From the NCBI GenBank assembly GCA_028820215.1, contig JAPPKD010000258.1, positions 10,333 through 74,332 of the forward strand: a DNA stretch of 64,000 nt, in the 5' to 3' direction. Shown piece after piece: positions 44,613-52,680 of the stretch. This DNA is from Spirochaetaceae bacterium. GTDB taxonomy: Bacteria; Spirochaetota; Spirochaetia; SZUA-6; Bin103. Numbering within the stretch: position 1 is the first letter of the stretch; each line of letters opens with the position of its first letter. Both the position numbers and the translations under genes were made by a program. The notes under the pieces were generated by a model that searched no databases, was not told the DNA's origin, and was given only the letters and a program-made list of their open reading frames with translations.

Positions 44613-45805
44613 GCCCGGCCAACCTGCGGGCGGCGTACCTGTTCTGCTATCCGTGGGACTTCGCCGACGAAGGGATCGAGCAGCTCGTCGGCCGCGCCCA
44701 CGACCTGGGCGTCACCCACCTGGCGGTCGCCAGCCTCTACCACGCCGGCTTCTTCTTCTATCCCCACAACCCGCGCCGCAAGGTGCACATGCTGGAGGAC
44801 GGGGTGGCCTACTACCGTCCCGACCCGGCGTGCTACCCCGCCGGGCTCACGCCACAGGTGGCCGCCGTCAGCGGCGACCGGGACCTGTTCGGCGACATTT
44901 GCGAGGCGGCCTCTCGCGCCGGGCTGCGGATGTGCTCCTGGACAGTGCTGCTGCACAACTCGCGCATCGGCCTGGCACACCCCGAGCTGACCATTCACAA
45001 CGCGTTCGGCGACAGCTACCCGCACGCGCTCACCCCCGGCCATCCCACGGCGGCGGCGTTCGCCCGCGGCGTGATCCGCGACCTGTCCTCCCGCTATCCG
45101 CTGGACACGATCATGCTGGAGGCGGCCGACTACCGCTCCCGCGCCCACGGCGGCTCCTGGGTCGGCGGCCACCACCACGAGCGGCAGGGGACGCACCTGC
45201 GCGATCTGGAGACCGCCCTGCTGGACGTGTCGTTCAACCCGGCGGACATGGCCGGCGCGGAGCGGGACGGCGTCGACGCGACCGCGCTGCGGGAGGCCGT
45301 GCGCGCGCACCTGGAGGCGTACCTGGCCGTCGCGCCCGACGTGCCCGCCGATCTACCCGATACGCTTGCGGCATTCGGCCGCGTGCATCCTGCCCTGGAA
45401 GACTACGAGCGCTCGCTGCAAGCGAACGAGGCGCGGCTCCTGCAGGAATTCAGGCAGGAGGCCGAGCCGCACGGCGTGCGGCTGATGGGCTCGGCCGATC
45501 CGGCCGTGCAACTGGTGATGGGCGGCGCGTACGGCCAGCCGCCAGAGCGGACCGCGGCGATCGCCCGCGACGCCCGCGACGGGCTCGGCCGTGGCCAGGA
45601 GCTGATCGTGCTGCTCCGCATGGGGTTCTACGGCGGCCCGCAGTACGGCACGCCGATCGTCACCGAGCAGGCGATGGTGGACAGCGTACGCGCCGTGGCA
45701 GATGCCGGCGCCCACGCGGTGGGGTTCTACAACTACGCCGAGGCGCCCACCCGCTGCGTCGACTGGATCGCGCCCGCGCTGCGCGCGGCCGGCCTGAAGA
45801 GCTGA
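44609..45805 (+). CDS. Uncharacterized TIM-barrel-like protein
   Basis: 398 aa, not recognised as a named family. The N-terminus AYLFCYPWDFADEGIEQLV and the later RYPLDTIMLEAADYRSRAHGG suggest a glycosyl-hydrolase-like (GHL10-type) TIM barrel. QELIVLLRMGFYGGPQYGTP and DAGAHAVGFYNYAEAP form the last barrel strands. No signal peptide or catalytic motif of a known family is evident. It lies between the atypical enolase-superfamily gene (ATGA overlap) and an aldo/keto reductase gene, so the three probably act on one substrate. The fold is inferred from strand pattern only. Confidence 0.7.
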   Translation: MSPANLRAAYLFCYPWDFADEGIEQLVGRAHDLGVTHLAVASLYHAGFFFYPHNPRRKVHMLEDGVAYYRPDPACYPAGLTPQVAAVSGDRDLFGDICEAASRAGLRMCSWTVLLHNSRIGLAHPELTIHNAFGDSYPHALTPGHPTAAAFARGVIRDLSSRYPLDTIMLEAADYRSRAHGGSWVGGHHHERQGTHLRDLETALLDVSFNPADMAGAERDGVDATALREAVRAHLEAYLAVAPDVPADLPDTLAAFGRVHPALEDYERSLQANEARLLQEFRQEAEPHGVRLMGSADPAVQLVMGGAYGQPPERTAAIARDARDGLGRGQELIVLLRMGFYGGPQYGTPIVTEQAMVDSVRAVADAGAHAVGFYNYAEAPTRCVDWIAPALRAAGLKS

Positions 45806-45824
45806 CCAGGCGAAACGGCAGGCC

Positions 45825-46808
45825 GTGCAGTACACCTGCCTGGGCACCTCGCACCTGCGGGTCTCCCGTCTCTGCCTGGGAACCGTGTTCCGCAGCGAGC
45901 CGGATACGGCGACCGGCATCGCCACCATCCACGCCGCCGCCGAGCACGGCTGCAACTTCCTGGACTGCGCCGACTTCTACGGCACGGGCCGCTCCGAGCG
46001 GATCGTCGGCGCGGCGGTCAAGGGGCAGCGTGACGGCTTCGTCGTCACCACCAAGGTCGGCTCGCCGATGCCCGGCGCCGCGGGGGGCTTGAAGCGCGAT
46101 TACATCCTGCGCGCCTGCGAGGCGAGCTTGCGGCGCCTGGACACCGACTACATCGACTGCTACCTCTGCCACTTCCCCGACCCGGACACGCCGCTCGACG
46201 AGACGCTGTCCGCCTTCGACCGCCTGGTGACCGATGGCAAGGTGCGTTATCCGGGGGTGAGCAACTTCAGCGCGGCGCAGGTGCTGGAATCGGCAAGGAT
46301 CAGCCGGGAATGCGGCTGGGCCGGCTACGTCTGCAACCAAGTGGGCTACAGCCTGCTCGACCGGCGCATCGAGGAGGAGCTGCTGCCGGCGATCGAGCCG
46401 GCCGGCATCGGCGTCACCGCATTCGCGACCACGGCGATCGGCCTGCTGGCCGGCCGCTACCGCTACGGCCGGCCGCCCCCGGCCGGCACCTCCTGGCACC
46501 GCGGCCCGTACAACTTCCGCGCCGCCATGACCCCGGCGGTCGGCCGCGTGATCGATGCCGTCCTGGACATCGCCCGCCGCTTTGGCACCTCCCCCACCCG
46601 CGTCGCCACCGCCTGGTGCCTGCGCCTGCCGGCCGTGAACGCCGCCATCATCGGCACCGACACGCCCGAGCAGGTGCGGCAGAACTTCGGAGACGCCGAC
46701 TGGGAGCTGCCCGCGGAGGCGGCCGCGGAGCTGGACCGGTGCTCGGCCGGGCTCAAGATGGCGATCCGCAAGGACTGCCCGCAGGGCTGGGTGCCGGACG
46801 AGCCCTGA
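45825..46808 (+). CDS. Aldo/keto reductase
   Basis: 327 aa from GTG 45825. The tetrad is D47, Y52 (LDCADFYG), K77 (VTTKVG) and H116 (YLCHFPD). The C-terminal cofactor contacts AAIIGTDTPEQVRQNF are intact. It follows the unknown protein gene after 19 bp in the same direction. It resembles L-fucose- or rhamnose-type dehydrogenase-like AKRs in layout, but the substrate is not determined. Confidence 0.9.
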   Translation: MQYTCLGTSHLRVSRLCLGTVFRSEPDTATGIATIHAAAEHGCNFLDCADFYGTGRSERIVGAAVKGQRDGFVVTTKVGSPMPGAAGGLKRDYILRACEASLRRLDTDYIDCYLCHFPDPDTPLDETLSAFDRLVTDGKVRYPGVSNFSAAQVLESARISRECGWAGYVCNQVGYSLLDRRIEEELLPAIEPAGIGVTAFATTAIGLLAGRYRYGRPPPAGTSWHRGPYNFRAAMTPAVGRVIDAVLDIARRFGTSPTRVATAWCLRLPAVNAAIIGTDTPEQVRQNFGDADWELPAEAAAELDRCSAGLKMAIRKDCPQGWVPDEP

Positions 46809-46911
46809 CCGCAGCGGCCGATGTCGACGCCTCGAAGCCTCGGGCGTTGCCGGTCGGCACCGCATGGACCTGGCCATCGCTCAAAGAGTGCGCATTGATC
46901 GACGACGCTTG

Positions 46912-46950
46912 TTGCAGGAGGAAGCATCCTCGTCTATTCTTACTGTACAG
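46912..46950 (+). promoter_or_regulatory. Promoter with operator-like repeats for AbrB/PemK pair
   Basis: TTGCAG (46912-46917) and TATTCT (46935-46940) are separated by exactly 17 bp. The spacer carries GAGGA-AGCA-TCCTC (46918-46931), an inverted repeat, and just after the -10 lies the perfect palindrome CTGTACAG (46943-46950). Both are suited to binding a dimeric AbrB-type antitoxin that represses its own operon. An AGGAG site and ATG 46970 follow. Confidence 0.6.
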
Positions 46951-46969
46951 AATTGCAGGAGTCCAAGAC

Positions 46970-47194
46970 ATGGAGTTTGCGAAGCTCACGAGCCGCGGCC
47001 AGACCACCATCCCGAAAGCCATCCGTGAAGCGGCGTCGTTGCGGCGGGGAGACGTGATCGCCTTCGAGATTGCTGGCGACCATGTGGTACTGCGCAAGGT
47101 GCACTCCGAACGAGATGATTACCTACGCGGCCTTGCGGACACGATGGACGAGTGGGCAACCGCGGAGGACGAGGACGCTTGGCGTGACCTTTGA
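46970..47194 (+). CDS. AbrB/MazE-type antitoxin
   Basis: 74-aa swapped-hairpin AbrB protein. MEFAKLTSRGQTTIPKAIRE is the standard SpoVT/AbrB DNA-binding motif, followed by RRGDVIAFEIAGDHVVLRK. The acidic C-terminus (TAEDEDAWRDL) is the likely toxin-binding arm. AGGAG at 46957-46961 precedes ATG 46970. It overlaps the PemK/MazF-type toxin gene by 11 bp, the normal antitoxin-first order. Confidence 0.92.
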   Translation: MEFAKLTSRGQTTIPKAIREAASLRRGDVIAFEIAGDHVVLRKVHSERDDYLRGLADTMDEWATAEDEDAWRDL

Positions 47195-47525
47195 CCCGTT
47201 GGATGTCGTGGTGGTGCCGTTCCCATTCAGCGACCGGCGGGCGACGAAGCGCAGGCCGGCACTCGTCGTCTCCTCGACGGCATTCAACCGGGCTCACGCG
47301 CACGCGATCTTGACGATGATCACGTCGACCACCCGCGACCGGTGGCAGAGCGACGTGCCGATAGATGACTGGCGGAAGGCCGGTCTCACCACAGCATGTC
47401 GCGTGCGCTTCAAGGTGTTCACGCTCGACAACTTCCGTGTGTTGCGCCGGCTAGGCAGGCTGTCGGCGCGCGACGGCGAGGCCGTCGTGCGCTCGCTCGC
47501 ACGTCATCTCACGATGGGACTCTGA
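47184..47525 (+). CDS. PemK/MazF-type toxin (endoribonuclease)
   Basis: 113 aa from GTG 47184. The motif VVVVPFPFSDRRATKRRPAL is the conserved N-terminal segment of MazF/PemK toxins, including the arginine that contacts RNA. A second conserved strand, ILTMITSTT, and W-x-x-D-V-P-I-D-D-W-x-K-A-G-L follow. It probably cleaves mRNA when free of its AbrB-type partner. The pair sits between the aldo/keto reductase gene and the convergent permease gene, 16 bp from the latter's stop. Confidence 0.92.
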   Translation: MTFDPLDVVVVPFPFSDRRATKRRPALVVSSTAFNRAHAHAILTMITSTTRDRWQSDVPIDDWRKAGLTTACRVRFKVFTLDNFRVLRRLGRLSARDGEAVVRSLARHLTMGL

Positions 47526-47541
47526 CCACGTGCCCCGCCCG

Positions 47542-48453
47542 CTACTTCAGCGATCCGATCAACGCCCCCTTCACGAAGTAGCGCTGGATGAACGGGTAGA
47601 TGCAGACGATCGGCACGATCGAGACGATGATCGACGCCGCCTGGAACGCCTGCACCGGCACCGGCTCCTGCCGCTCGCGCTCCATGATGCTGCGCTCCAT
47701 CTGCTCGCGCAGCGACTGGACGTCGACCTCGACCAACAGGCGCCTCAGGAACAGGGTGAGCGGCTGCAGGTCCTCGTCGTTCATGAACAGCAGCGGCCGG
47801 AAGAAGTCGTTCCAGATCAATACGATCTGAAACAGCGCCCCGAAGGCGACCACCGGCTTCGACAGGGGCAGATAGATCCGGAACAGGATGTAGAGGTCGT
47901 TGGCGCCGTCGATGTGGGCCGCTTCGCGCAGCTCGGTGCCCAGGCCGAGAAAGTAGGTGCGAAAGACGACGGTGGTGAACACCGCGATCGCGCCCGGCAG
48001 CACCATCACCCACATGGTGTCGATCATGCCGAGCGACCGGTACACCAGGTACATGGGAACGAGCCCGCCGGAGAAGAACATGGGGATCACGTGGAAGATC
48101 ATCACCCCCCGGTTGAGCCAGAATCCCCGCACCGCCAGCGGATACGCGACGATCGACGTCGCCAGCACGAAGATCACGGTCCCGATCGCTGCGTAGCGCA
48201 GGGAGTTGTAGTAGGCGCGCACCATGCCCTCGTCGCTGAACACGAACCGGTAGGCGTCGATGTTCACCCCCGACGGATACAGCGCCACGGCCCCGCTCGC
48301 GATCCCGGCCGCGTCGCTCAACGACACGGCCACGATGTGAATGAACGGGTACACGGTCAACGCAGCGAGCAGGAACAGAACCGCGACGTTGCCGTAGTCG
48401 AACAGCGTCACCGGGAAAAGCGCCAGGTGCTTCTCTTTCACGCCTGCATGCAT
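47542..48453 (-). CDS. ABC importer permease (LplC type)
   Basis: 303-aa membrane subunit of the third importer. EAA loop ELREAAHIDGANDLYILFR and ending RYFVKGALIGSLK as in LplC-type subunits. A proline- and charge-rich insertion near residue 240 (EQMERSIMERERQEPVP) distinguishes it from the 39-kb copy. It is 13 bp downstream of the LplB-type gene. The binding protein for this pair is most likely encoded at 52681-54306, now separated by other genes. Confidence 0.93.
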   Translation of the reverse strand: MHAGVKEKHLALFPVTLFDYGNVAVLFLLAALTVYPFIHIVAVSLSDAAGIASGAVALYPSGVNIDAYRFVFSDEGMVRAYYNSLRYAAIGTVIFVLATSIVAYPLAVRGFWLNRGVMIFHVIPMFFSGGLVPMYLVYRSLGMIDTMWVMVLPGAIAVFTTVVFRTYFLGLGTELREAAHIDGANDLYILFRIYLPLSKPVVAFGALFQIVLIWNDFFRPLLFMNDEDLQPLTLFLRRLLVEVDVQSLREQMERSIMERERQEPVPVQAFQAASIIVSIVPIVCIYPFIQRYFVKGALIGSLK

Positions 48454-48466
48454 CCCGTGCCCATCC

Positions 48467-49435
48467 CTACCAGAGGCTGTGGCCGGCGACGCGCCGGGCC
48501 AGCAGGTTGACCGCGACCATGAAGATCAGGCTGACGACCGAGTTGAACAGCCCCACCGCCGTGCCGAACGCGAACTGCCCGCCCTCCAGCGCCAGACGGT
48601 AGACGAAGGTCTGGATCACGTCGGCGGTTTCATAGGTGGCCGGCGAGTACATCAGGAAGACCTTCTCGAAGCCGACGTTGATGATGCCGACCGTGCTCAG
48701 GATCAGGAGCACCATGACGTACGGCAGCAGGTGCGGGAGGGTGATGAAGCGGGCCATCTGCAGGCGGCCCGCACCCTCGACGATGGAGCTCTCGTACAAC
48801 TCCGGGTCGATCCCGGAAAGCGCCGCCAGGTAGATGATCGTGCTGAAGCCGATCCCCTGCCAGACACCGGATCCTATGTAGATGGTGCGAAACCAGCCCG
48901 GTTTGGCGAAGTAGCTGACCTGCTCGCCGCCCAGTGCGGCCACCAGGCGATTGACCACCCCGTCGTATGCCAGGAGCTCCTTGAGCATGCCGATGATGAC
49001 GACGACCGCGATGAAGTGAGGGAGATACGTGATGGTCTGCACCGCGCGCTTGTAGCCGGCCGACCGCACCTCGTTGAGCAGCAGCGCCAGCAGGATCGGC
49101 GGCCAGAACCCCCAGACGATGGACAGGAAGCCGAGCAGCACCGTATTGCGTATGAGGCGCCAGAAGAACGGGTTCTTGAAGAAGAGCTCGAAGTTGTGGA
49201 ACCCGACCCAGGGGCTGCCCAGGATGCCGGCGGTGAAGTCGTAGCGCTTGAACGCCAGCAGGACGCCGTACATGGGCAGGTAGCTGAAGAGGAAGACCAG
49301 GACCACTCCCACGGCGGTCATCGCGTAGAGATACTTCTCATGGCCGAAATTCCTGGCGATCCGGTCGAGCCGGGTGCCACCCTTGGCCGGACCTCCTGAC
49401 GCTGTTACCGTGTCCGCGCTTGTGTCCGACGCCAT
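48467..49435 (-). CDS. ABC importer permease (LplB type)
   Basis: 322-aa membrane subunit. Opening helix AMTAVGVVLVFLFSYLPM and YGVLLAFKRYDF, EAA loop ELYESSIVEGAGRLQMARF (Glu replacing the usual Asp before Gly), ending LLARRVAGHSLW. ATG 49435 and the ATG of the divergent gene (49434) share the same CATG, so one of the two starts may be further inside. GTG 49450 is a longer option. A start after the gap would leave room for a promoter. Confidence 0.92.
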   Translation of the reverse strand: MASDTSADTVTASGGPAKGGTRLDRIARNFGHEKYLYAMTAVGVVLVFLFSYLPMYGVLLAFKRYDFTAGILGSPWVGFHNFELFFKNPFFWRLIRNTVLLGFLSIVWGFWPPILLALLLNEVRSAGYKRAVQTITYLPHFIAVVVIIGMLKELLAYDGVVNRLVAALGGEQVSYFAKPGWFRTIYIGSGVWQGIGFSTIIYLAALSGIDPELYESSIVEGAGRLQMARFITLPHLLPYVMVLLILSTVGIINVGFEKVFLMYSPATYETADVIQTFVYRLALEGGQFAFGTAVGLFNSVVSLIFMVAVNLLARRVAGHSLW

Positions 49436-50696
49436 GTCAGCGCTCTCCACACCACCGACCTGGATGGTGGTGATCCGCGTCTACGGCAGCATCCTGTACG
49501 CCACCGGACGCTGGCCGGAAGCCGCCGTGGGATCGGCCGCAACGCCGCTTACCGAAGGGCATATCGACGCGTGGTTCGAGGACTGCGCCCGGCACGGCGT
49601 GGCGGCGGTGCTGTGGCAGGCCAACTGCGGGGGCACCCTCACCTACCCGAGCGCCCATGTGCCGCTGGCCGGAGACCCGCCGCTGCCGCCGCGGTTCCGC
49701 ATTGGCGCCGAGCCGCACGAGCAGGGCTGGACAGCCGGCGACTGGGCGTGGCTGGGCGAGCAGTGCCGGCGCTTCGACACGCTGGAGGCGGCGGTACGGG
49801 CCGCGCACCGGCACGGCGTCGCCCTGATCCTCAACTTCAGCGTGTTCGACCTGCCCGGCGTCTGGTGCACGGCGGAGAGCTGGCCGGGCGGCTCCCCGCT
49901 CTTCGACCGGGACCTGTGGCTGTGGTCTCGCGATCAGCGGACGCGGCTGGAAGGGATCCCCTGCTACGGCGATCCGCGCCTGCGCGAGCTGCGGCTCGCC
50001 GAGGTTCGGGAGGCGCTCGACCGCGGGGTCGACGGCATCGCCCTGGGCTTCTTCAGCCACTGCGATGCCGCGGCCGGCGACGAACCGCACCGCTTCGGAT
50101 TCAACCCGTGCGTAGTGGAGGAGTTCAGGGAGCGATACGGCGTCGACGTACTGCGCGAGCCGTTCGATACCGCTGCGTGGTACGCCCTGCACGGCGAGCA
50201 TTTTACCCGGTTCGTGCAGGCGGTGAGCGCCGAAACCCGGCGCCGCGGCCGCGCGCTGCTGGGCTACGCGCGCACCGACGGCATCCACGGCTGGGCCGGT
50301 CGGGGCACTCCCGTGATCTCGCAGGGGATGGCCGCCGGCGGCGTGCACCGGTTCGACGCCCGGACCGGGCGCTCGAGCGATCAGCCGGCGGCCGGCTTTC
50401 ACGTCGACTACGAACGGTGGGGCCGGGAGGGGCTGGTCGACGCCCTGGTGGCGCTGCCGCCGCCGTATCCGCACGGCCTTGACGCCGCCGCCGCGATGCG
50501 GGAAGCGGCCGGCGTGCCGGTGCTGGTGTGGCGCAAGATTATCGCCTGCGACCCCGATCTTCCCGCAGACAAGCGCGCGGAGATCACGGCCGTGCGCGAC
50601 GGTTCCGTGGACGGATACGTGCTGCACTTCATGTACTGGACCGACTGCCGCCACCCGCGCGGCGACTACAACCACCCGGCCTCGTTGCTTGGGTAG
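49434..50696 (+). CDS. Putative glycoside-hydrolase-like TIM-barrel protein
   Basis: 420 aa from ATG 49434, or 410 aa from ATG 49464 (MVVIRVYGS), the latter leaving space from the divergent permease gene. The strands VAAVLWQANCGG, VALILNFSVFDLPG and GIALGFFSHCD, then FGFNPCVVEEFRERYGVDVL, resemble glycosyl-hydrolase-like family 10 proteins. No catalytic pair can be assigned with confidence. It sits in opposite orientation inside the third importer cluster, convergent with the ImmA gene. The role is unknown; action on the imported sugar is plausible. Confidence 0.7.
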   Translation: MSALSTPPTWMVVIRVYGSILYATGRWPEAAVGSAATPLTEGHIDAWFEDCARHGVAAVLWQANCGGTLTYPSAHVPLAGDPPLPPRFRIGAEPHEQGWTAGDWAWLGEQCRRFDTLEAAVRAAHRHGVALILNFSVFDLPGVWCTAESWPGGSPLFDRDLWLWSRDQRTRLEGIPCYGDPRLRELRLAEVREALDRGVDGIALGFFSHCDAAAGDEPHRFGFNPCVVEEFRERYGVDVLREPFDTAAWYALHGEHFTRFVQAVSAETRRRGRALLGYARTDGIHGWAGRGTPVISQGMAAGGVHRFDARTGRSSDQPAAGFHVDYERWGREGLVDALVALPPPYPHGLDAAAAMREAAGVPVLVWRKIIACDPDLPADKRAEITAVRDGSVDGYVLHFMYWTDCRHPRGDYNHPASLLG

Positions 50697-50710
50697 ACAC
50701 CGGGCGCCGT

Positions 50711-52291
50711 TCAGACCTCCCCCTGTACTGACGCGCTGTACTCGTTCTCGATCCGCTCCTGTTCGGCTTCGTCGATGAACCCGAGATTGGTCAGGTGACG
50801 CAGCGCCGCCAGAAAGCCTGCCTGCAGGCGCTTCGCCACCTGACCGACTCCTTCCATGGTGTCGAGCTGGGTCGTCACCATGGATACCGTGCGCTGGACC
50901 AGATCAGACGGCATGAGCAACATCGCCGCGAAGGCGTTCGCTCGCCGCTCGATGTCACGCGGCGCCCAAGGTCCGCTGGCCATTGCCAGCCGGCTCCCCG
51001 CCTCGCGGTCGAACAGCAAGTGACAGAGCTCGTGTGCCAGGGTAAATCGCCTGCCCGACGGGTAGGCATTGGCGTCATTACGCGTGTTGAAGAGTATTCC
51101 AGCCCGATGCTGCGGCCCGACGATGGAGACTCCTCGAATCCTGTCGTCCGACAAGCGTAACAGCCCGCGCGTAACGCCCAGGTGATCGACCATCCCTTCG
51201 ATGTCGACAGACTCACCCTTCGCGAATCTCATGTCGAACCGCTCGTGAAGCTCGTCCGCGAGCTCATAGCCCTGAGACCAGGAAGTCGAACCGGAGTCCT
51301 CGACCGGGGCTGATCGGCATATCGCGCGCGTCCCTTCCGATTCGCCGTCCAGCGAGTAAAGGTCGACCATCTTCCGAGCGATCTGTTCCACGTCTTCCTT
51401 GCTGACGTCGGGTGCGAGCGACCCAAACATCAGAGCCGCATGACAGGAACCGACGACGACAAGCGGCGACTCGCGCGGGACATCCAACATCGCCTGGCGC
51501 TGCGGTTCGCCGATACTCGACAGGGCTCGGCTTGCCCGATGCCATCCGGATCGGATGGCGTGCTCGTCCGCTCCGAGCCCGGCCAGCCACATGAGCCGTC
51601 GCCCGGACTTGGCTGCTGACTTCAGCGCTCGAAGCGCCTTGCACAGCGCCCTGACTCGATCGGCATCCGGCGTCAACGACAAGAGATATTCGCTTGCGCC
51701 TGACAGGACCTCGTGGAGTGGATCGGCGACTTGGTGCGGCAGCAACGTGCTGGAGCCTCTCTCCGACTCCATAAAGCTGAAGTGCTGGGGCGTCCCGTCG
51801 CTACGGGCTGGCCCCCAGGACACTTCGACCGAGTCTCGCAAGCGCCTCAGAATGACATCGGGGAACAAGCCACCTTCGTTCGCCGACCGAATCGCGTGCC
51901 TGGCCCACCAGTTTTGCCACTCTGTTTCCCACTGTGAGGCCTTCGCGTCATCGTCTTCCACGGCAGGCGGCGGAAACCGAGTTGCGCGGAGCGATGCCCA
52001 AGCGGTATCACCGTCGTTCCGTACGGGCAGTCGCTCCTCGTGGAGCAGGGGATTCCAGTTACGGGCGAACCACTCGATGAGCGGGAGGAGATACCAATGC
52101 ACTGAATCGATGCGCTCGCCTTCCTCGACATGAGCGCACAGGTTCCTGCCTCCGACCCAGATCTGAAAGCATCCCCAGGAGAGGCTGATCTCCCGATTGG
52201 CGCCGTACCCTTGGTCGGGATCGGGAGAAAACGCCATTCGCAAGGCAAACACGCTGGTGTCGCCGGCCAGTCTCTCCCATCGAGTAGCCAT
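50711..52291 (-). CDS. ImmA/IrrE metallopeptidase with long novel N-terminal region
   Basis: 526 aa. The C-terminal peptidase domain has zinc motif H420-E-L-C-H424 in RRFTLAHELCHLLFDRE and the downstream Glu in IERRANAFAAMLLMP, as in ImmA/IrrE proteases that cleave repressors. The first 330 residues are unlike normal ImmA (about 150-250 aa total) and carry no domain I can name; WQNWWARHAIR and SWGCFQIWVGG suggest an enzymatic or sensing module. No N-terminal helix-turn-helix is seen. Base composition is lower in GC (about 57 % in a sampled line) than the importer genes on either side. It starts 10 bp after the 98-aa gene. Confidence 0.85.
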   Translation of the reverse strand: MATRWERLAGDTSVFALRMAFSPDPDQGYGANREISLSWGCFQIWVGGRNLCAHVEEGERIDSVHWYLLPLIEWFARNWNPLLHEERLPVRNDGDTAWASLRATRFPPPAVEDDDAKASQWETEWQNWWARHAIRSANEGGLFPDVILRRLRDSVEVSWGPARSDGTPQHFSFMESERGSSTLLPHQVADPLHEVLSGASEYLLSLTPDADRVRALCKALRALKSAAKSGRRLMWLAGLGADEHAIRSGWHRASRALSSIGEPQRQAMLDVPRESPLVVVGSCHAALMFGSLAPDVSKEDVEQIARKMVDLYSLDGESEGTRAICRSAPVEDSGSTSWSQGYELADELHERFDMRFAKGESVDIEGMVDHLGVTRGLLRLSDDRIRGVSIVGPQHRAGILFNTRNDANAYPSGRRFTLAHELCHLLFDREAGSRLAMASGPWAPRDIERRANAFAAMLLMPSDLVQRTVSMVTTQLDTMEGVGQVAKRLQAGFLAALRHLTNLGFIDEAEQERIENEYSASVQGEV

Positions 52292-52301
52292 AGTTACCGG
52301 A

Positions 52302-52598
52302 TCAATCCCAGTGCCTCCGCACGTCGCGCCGCCGCAGACATCCTTCCCTTACCCATTTGCGTCGCAGTGTCTCCGGAACCTCGACCCAGCCGACCGGGTA
52401 CCCATGCCACACACCGGCTCGATGCTCCTGTGCACAATACGCTCTCCCTTCATGCACCGCATAACGCTTGCCGTTCGCCGGCTCGCTTCGGCTGAGCAAC
52501 CGAGCAGCCGTCTCCTGGTCGATCTCCTTGGGACAGAGCGTTCCCTGGCGACCGCGCTGCCACGGTTCCCTGTGCTTCGGACTGCCACAGTACCGCAT
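52302..52598 (-). CDS. Small Cys/His-rich protein upstream of ImmA gene
   Basis: 98 aa, not a family I can name. MRYCGSPKHREPWQRGRQGT opens it; four Cys (4, 22, 55, 87) and several His suggest metal binding. GYPVGWVEVPETLRRKWVRE is a compact basic tail. The frame ends 10 bp before the ImmA ATG, so the two genes form one unit. It could be a partner, substrate or inhibitor of the protease. The frame is coding-like, with good start and no overlap with other genes, but it is small. Confidence 0.6.
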   Translation of the reverse strand: MRYCGSPKHREPWQRGRQGTLCPKEIDQETAARLLSRSEPANGKRYAVHEGRAYCAQEHRAGVWHGYPVGWVEVPETLRRKWVREGCLRRRDVRRHWD

Positions 52599-52611
52599 CT
52601 GCTTGAAGATG

Positions 52612-52646
52612 ACGGCGAGGCTCCATAGTGAAATGAGCCTCGCCGT
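52612..52646 (-). terminator. Hairpin after third binding-protein gene
   Basis: Perfect 12-bp stem ACGGCGAGGCTC (52612-52623) and GAGCCTCGCCGT (52635-52646) with an 11-nt loop, 34 bp beyond the binding-protein stop (minus strand) and 13 bp before the start of the 98-aa gene. A weak T-rich run (TCATCTTC) follows on the minus strand, so termination is possible. Equivalent hairpins follow the other two binding-protein genes. Confidence 0.6.
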
Positions 52647-52670
52647 TCGATCGCCGTTCGATCGCCGTTC
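52641..52670. repeat. Short tandem repeat
   Basis: Two exact copies of the 11-mer CGCCGTTCGAT (52641-52651, 52652-52662) and a third partial copy CGCCGTTC (52663-52670), overlapping one arm of the hairpin. It may reflect replication slippage at the junction between importer and ImmA cassette. Confidence 0.6.
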
Positions 52671-52680
52671 CGGTGTGCGG

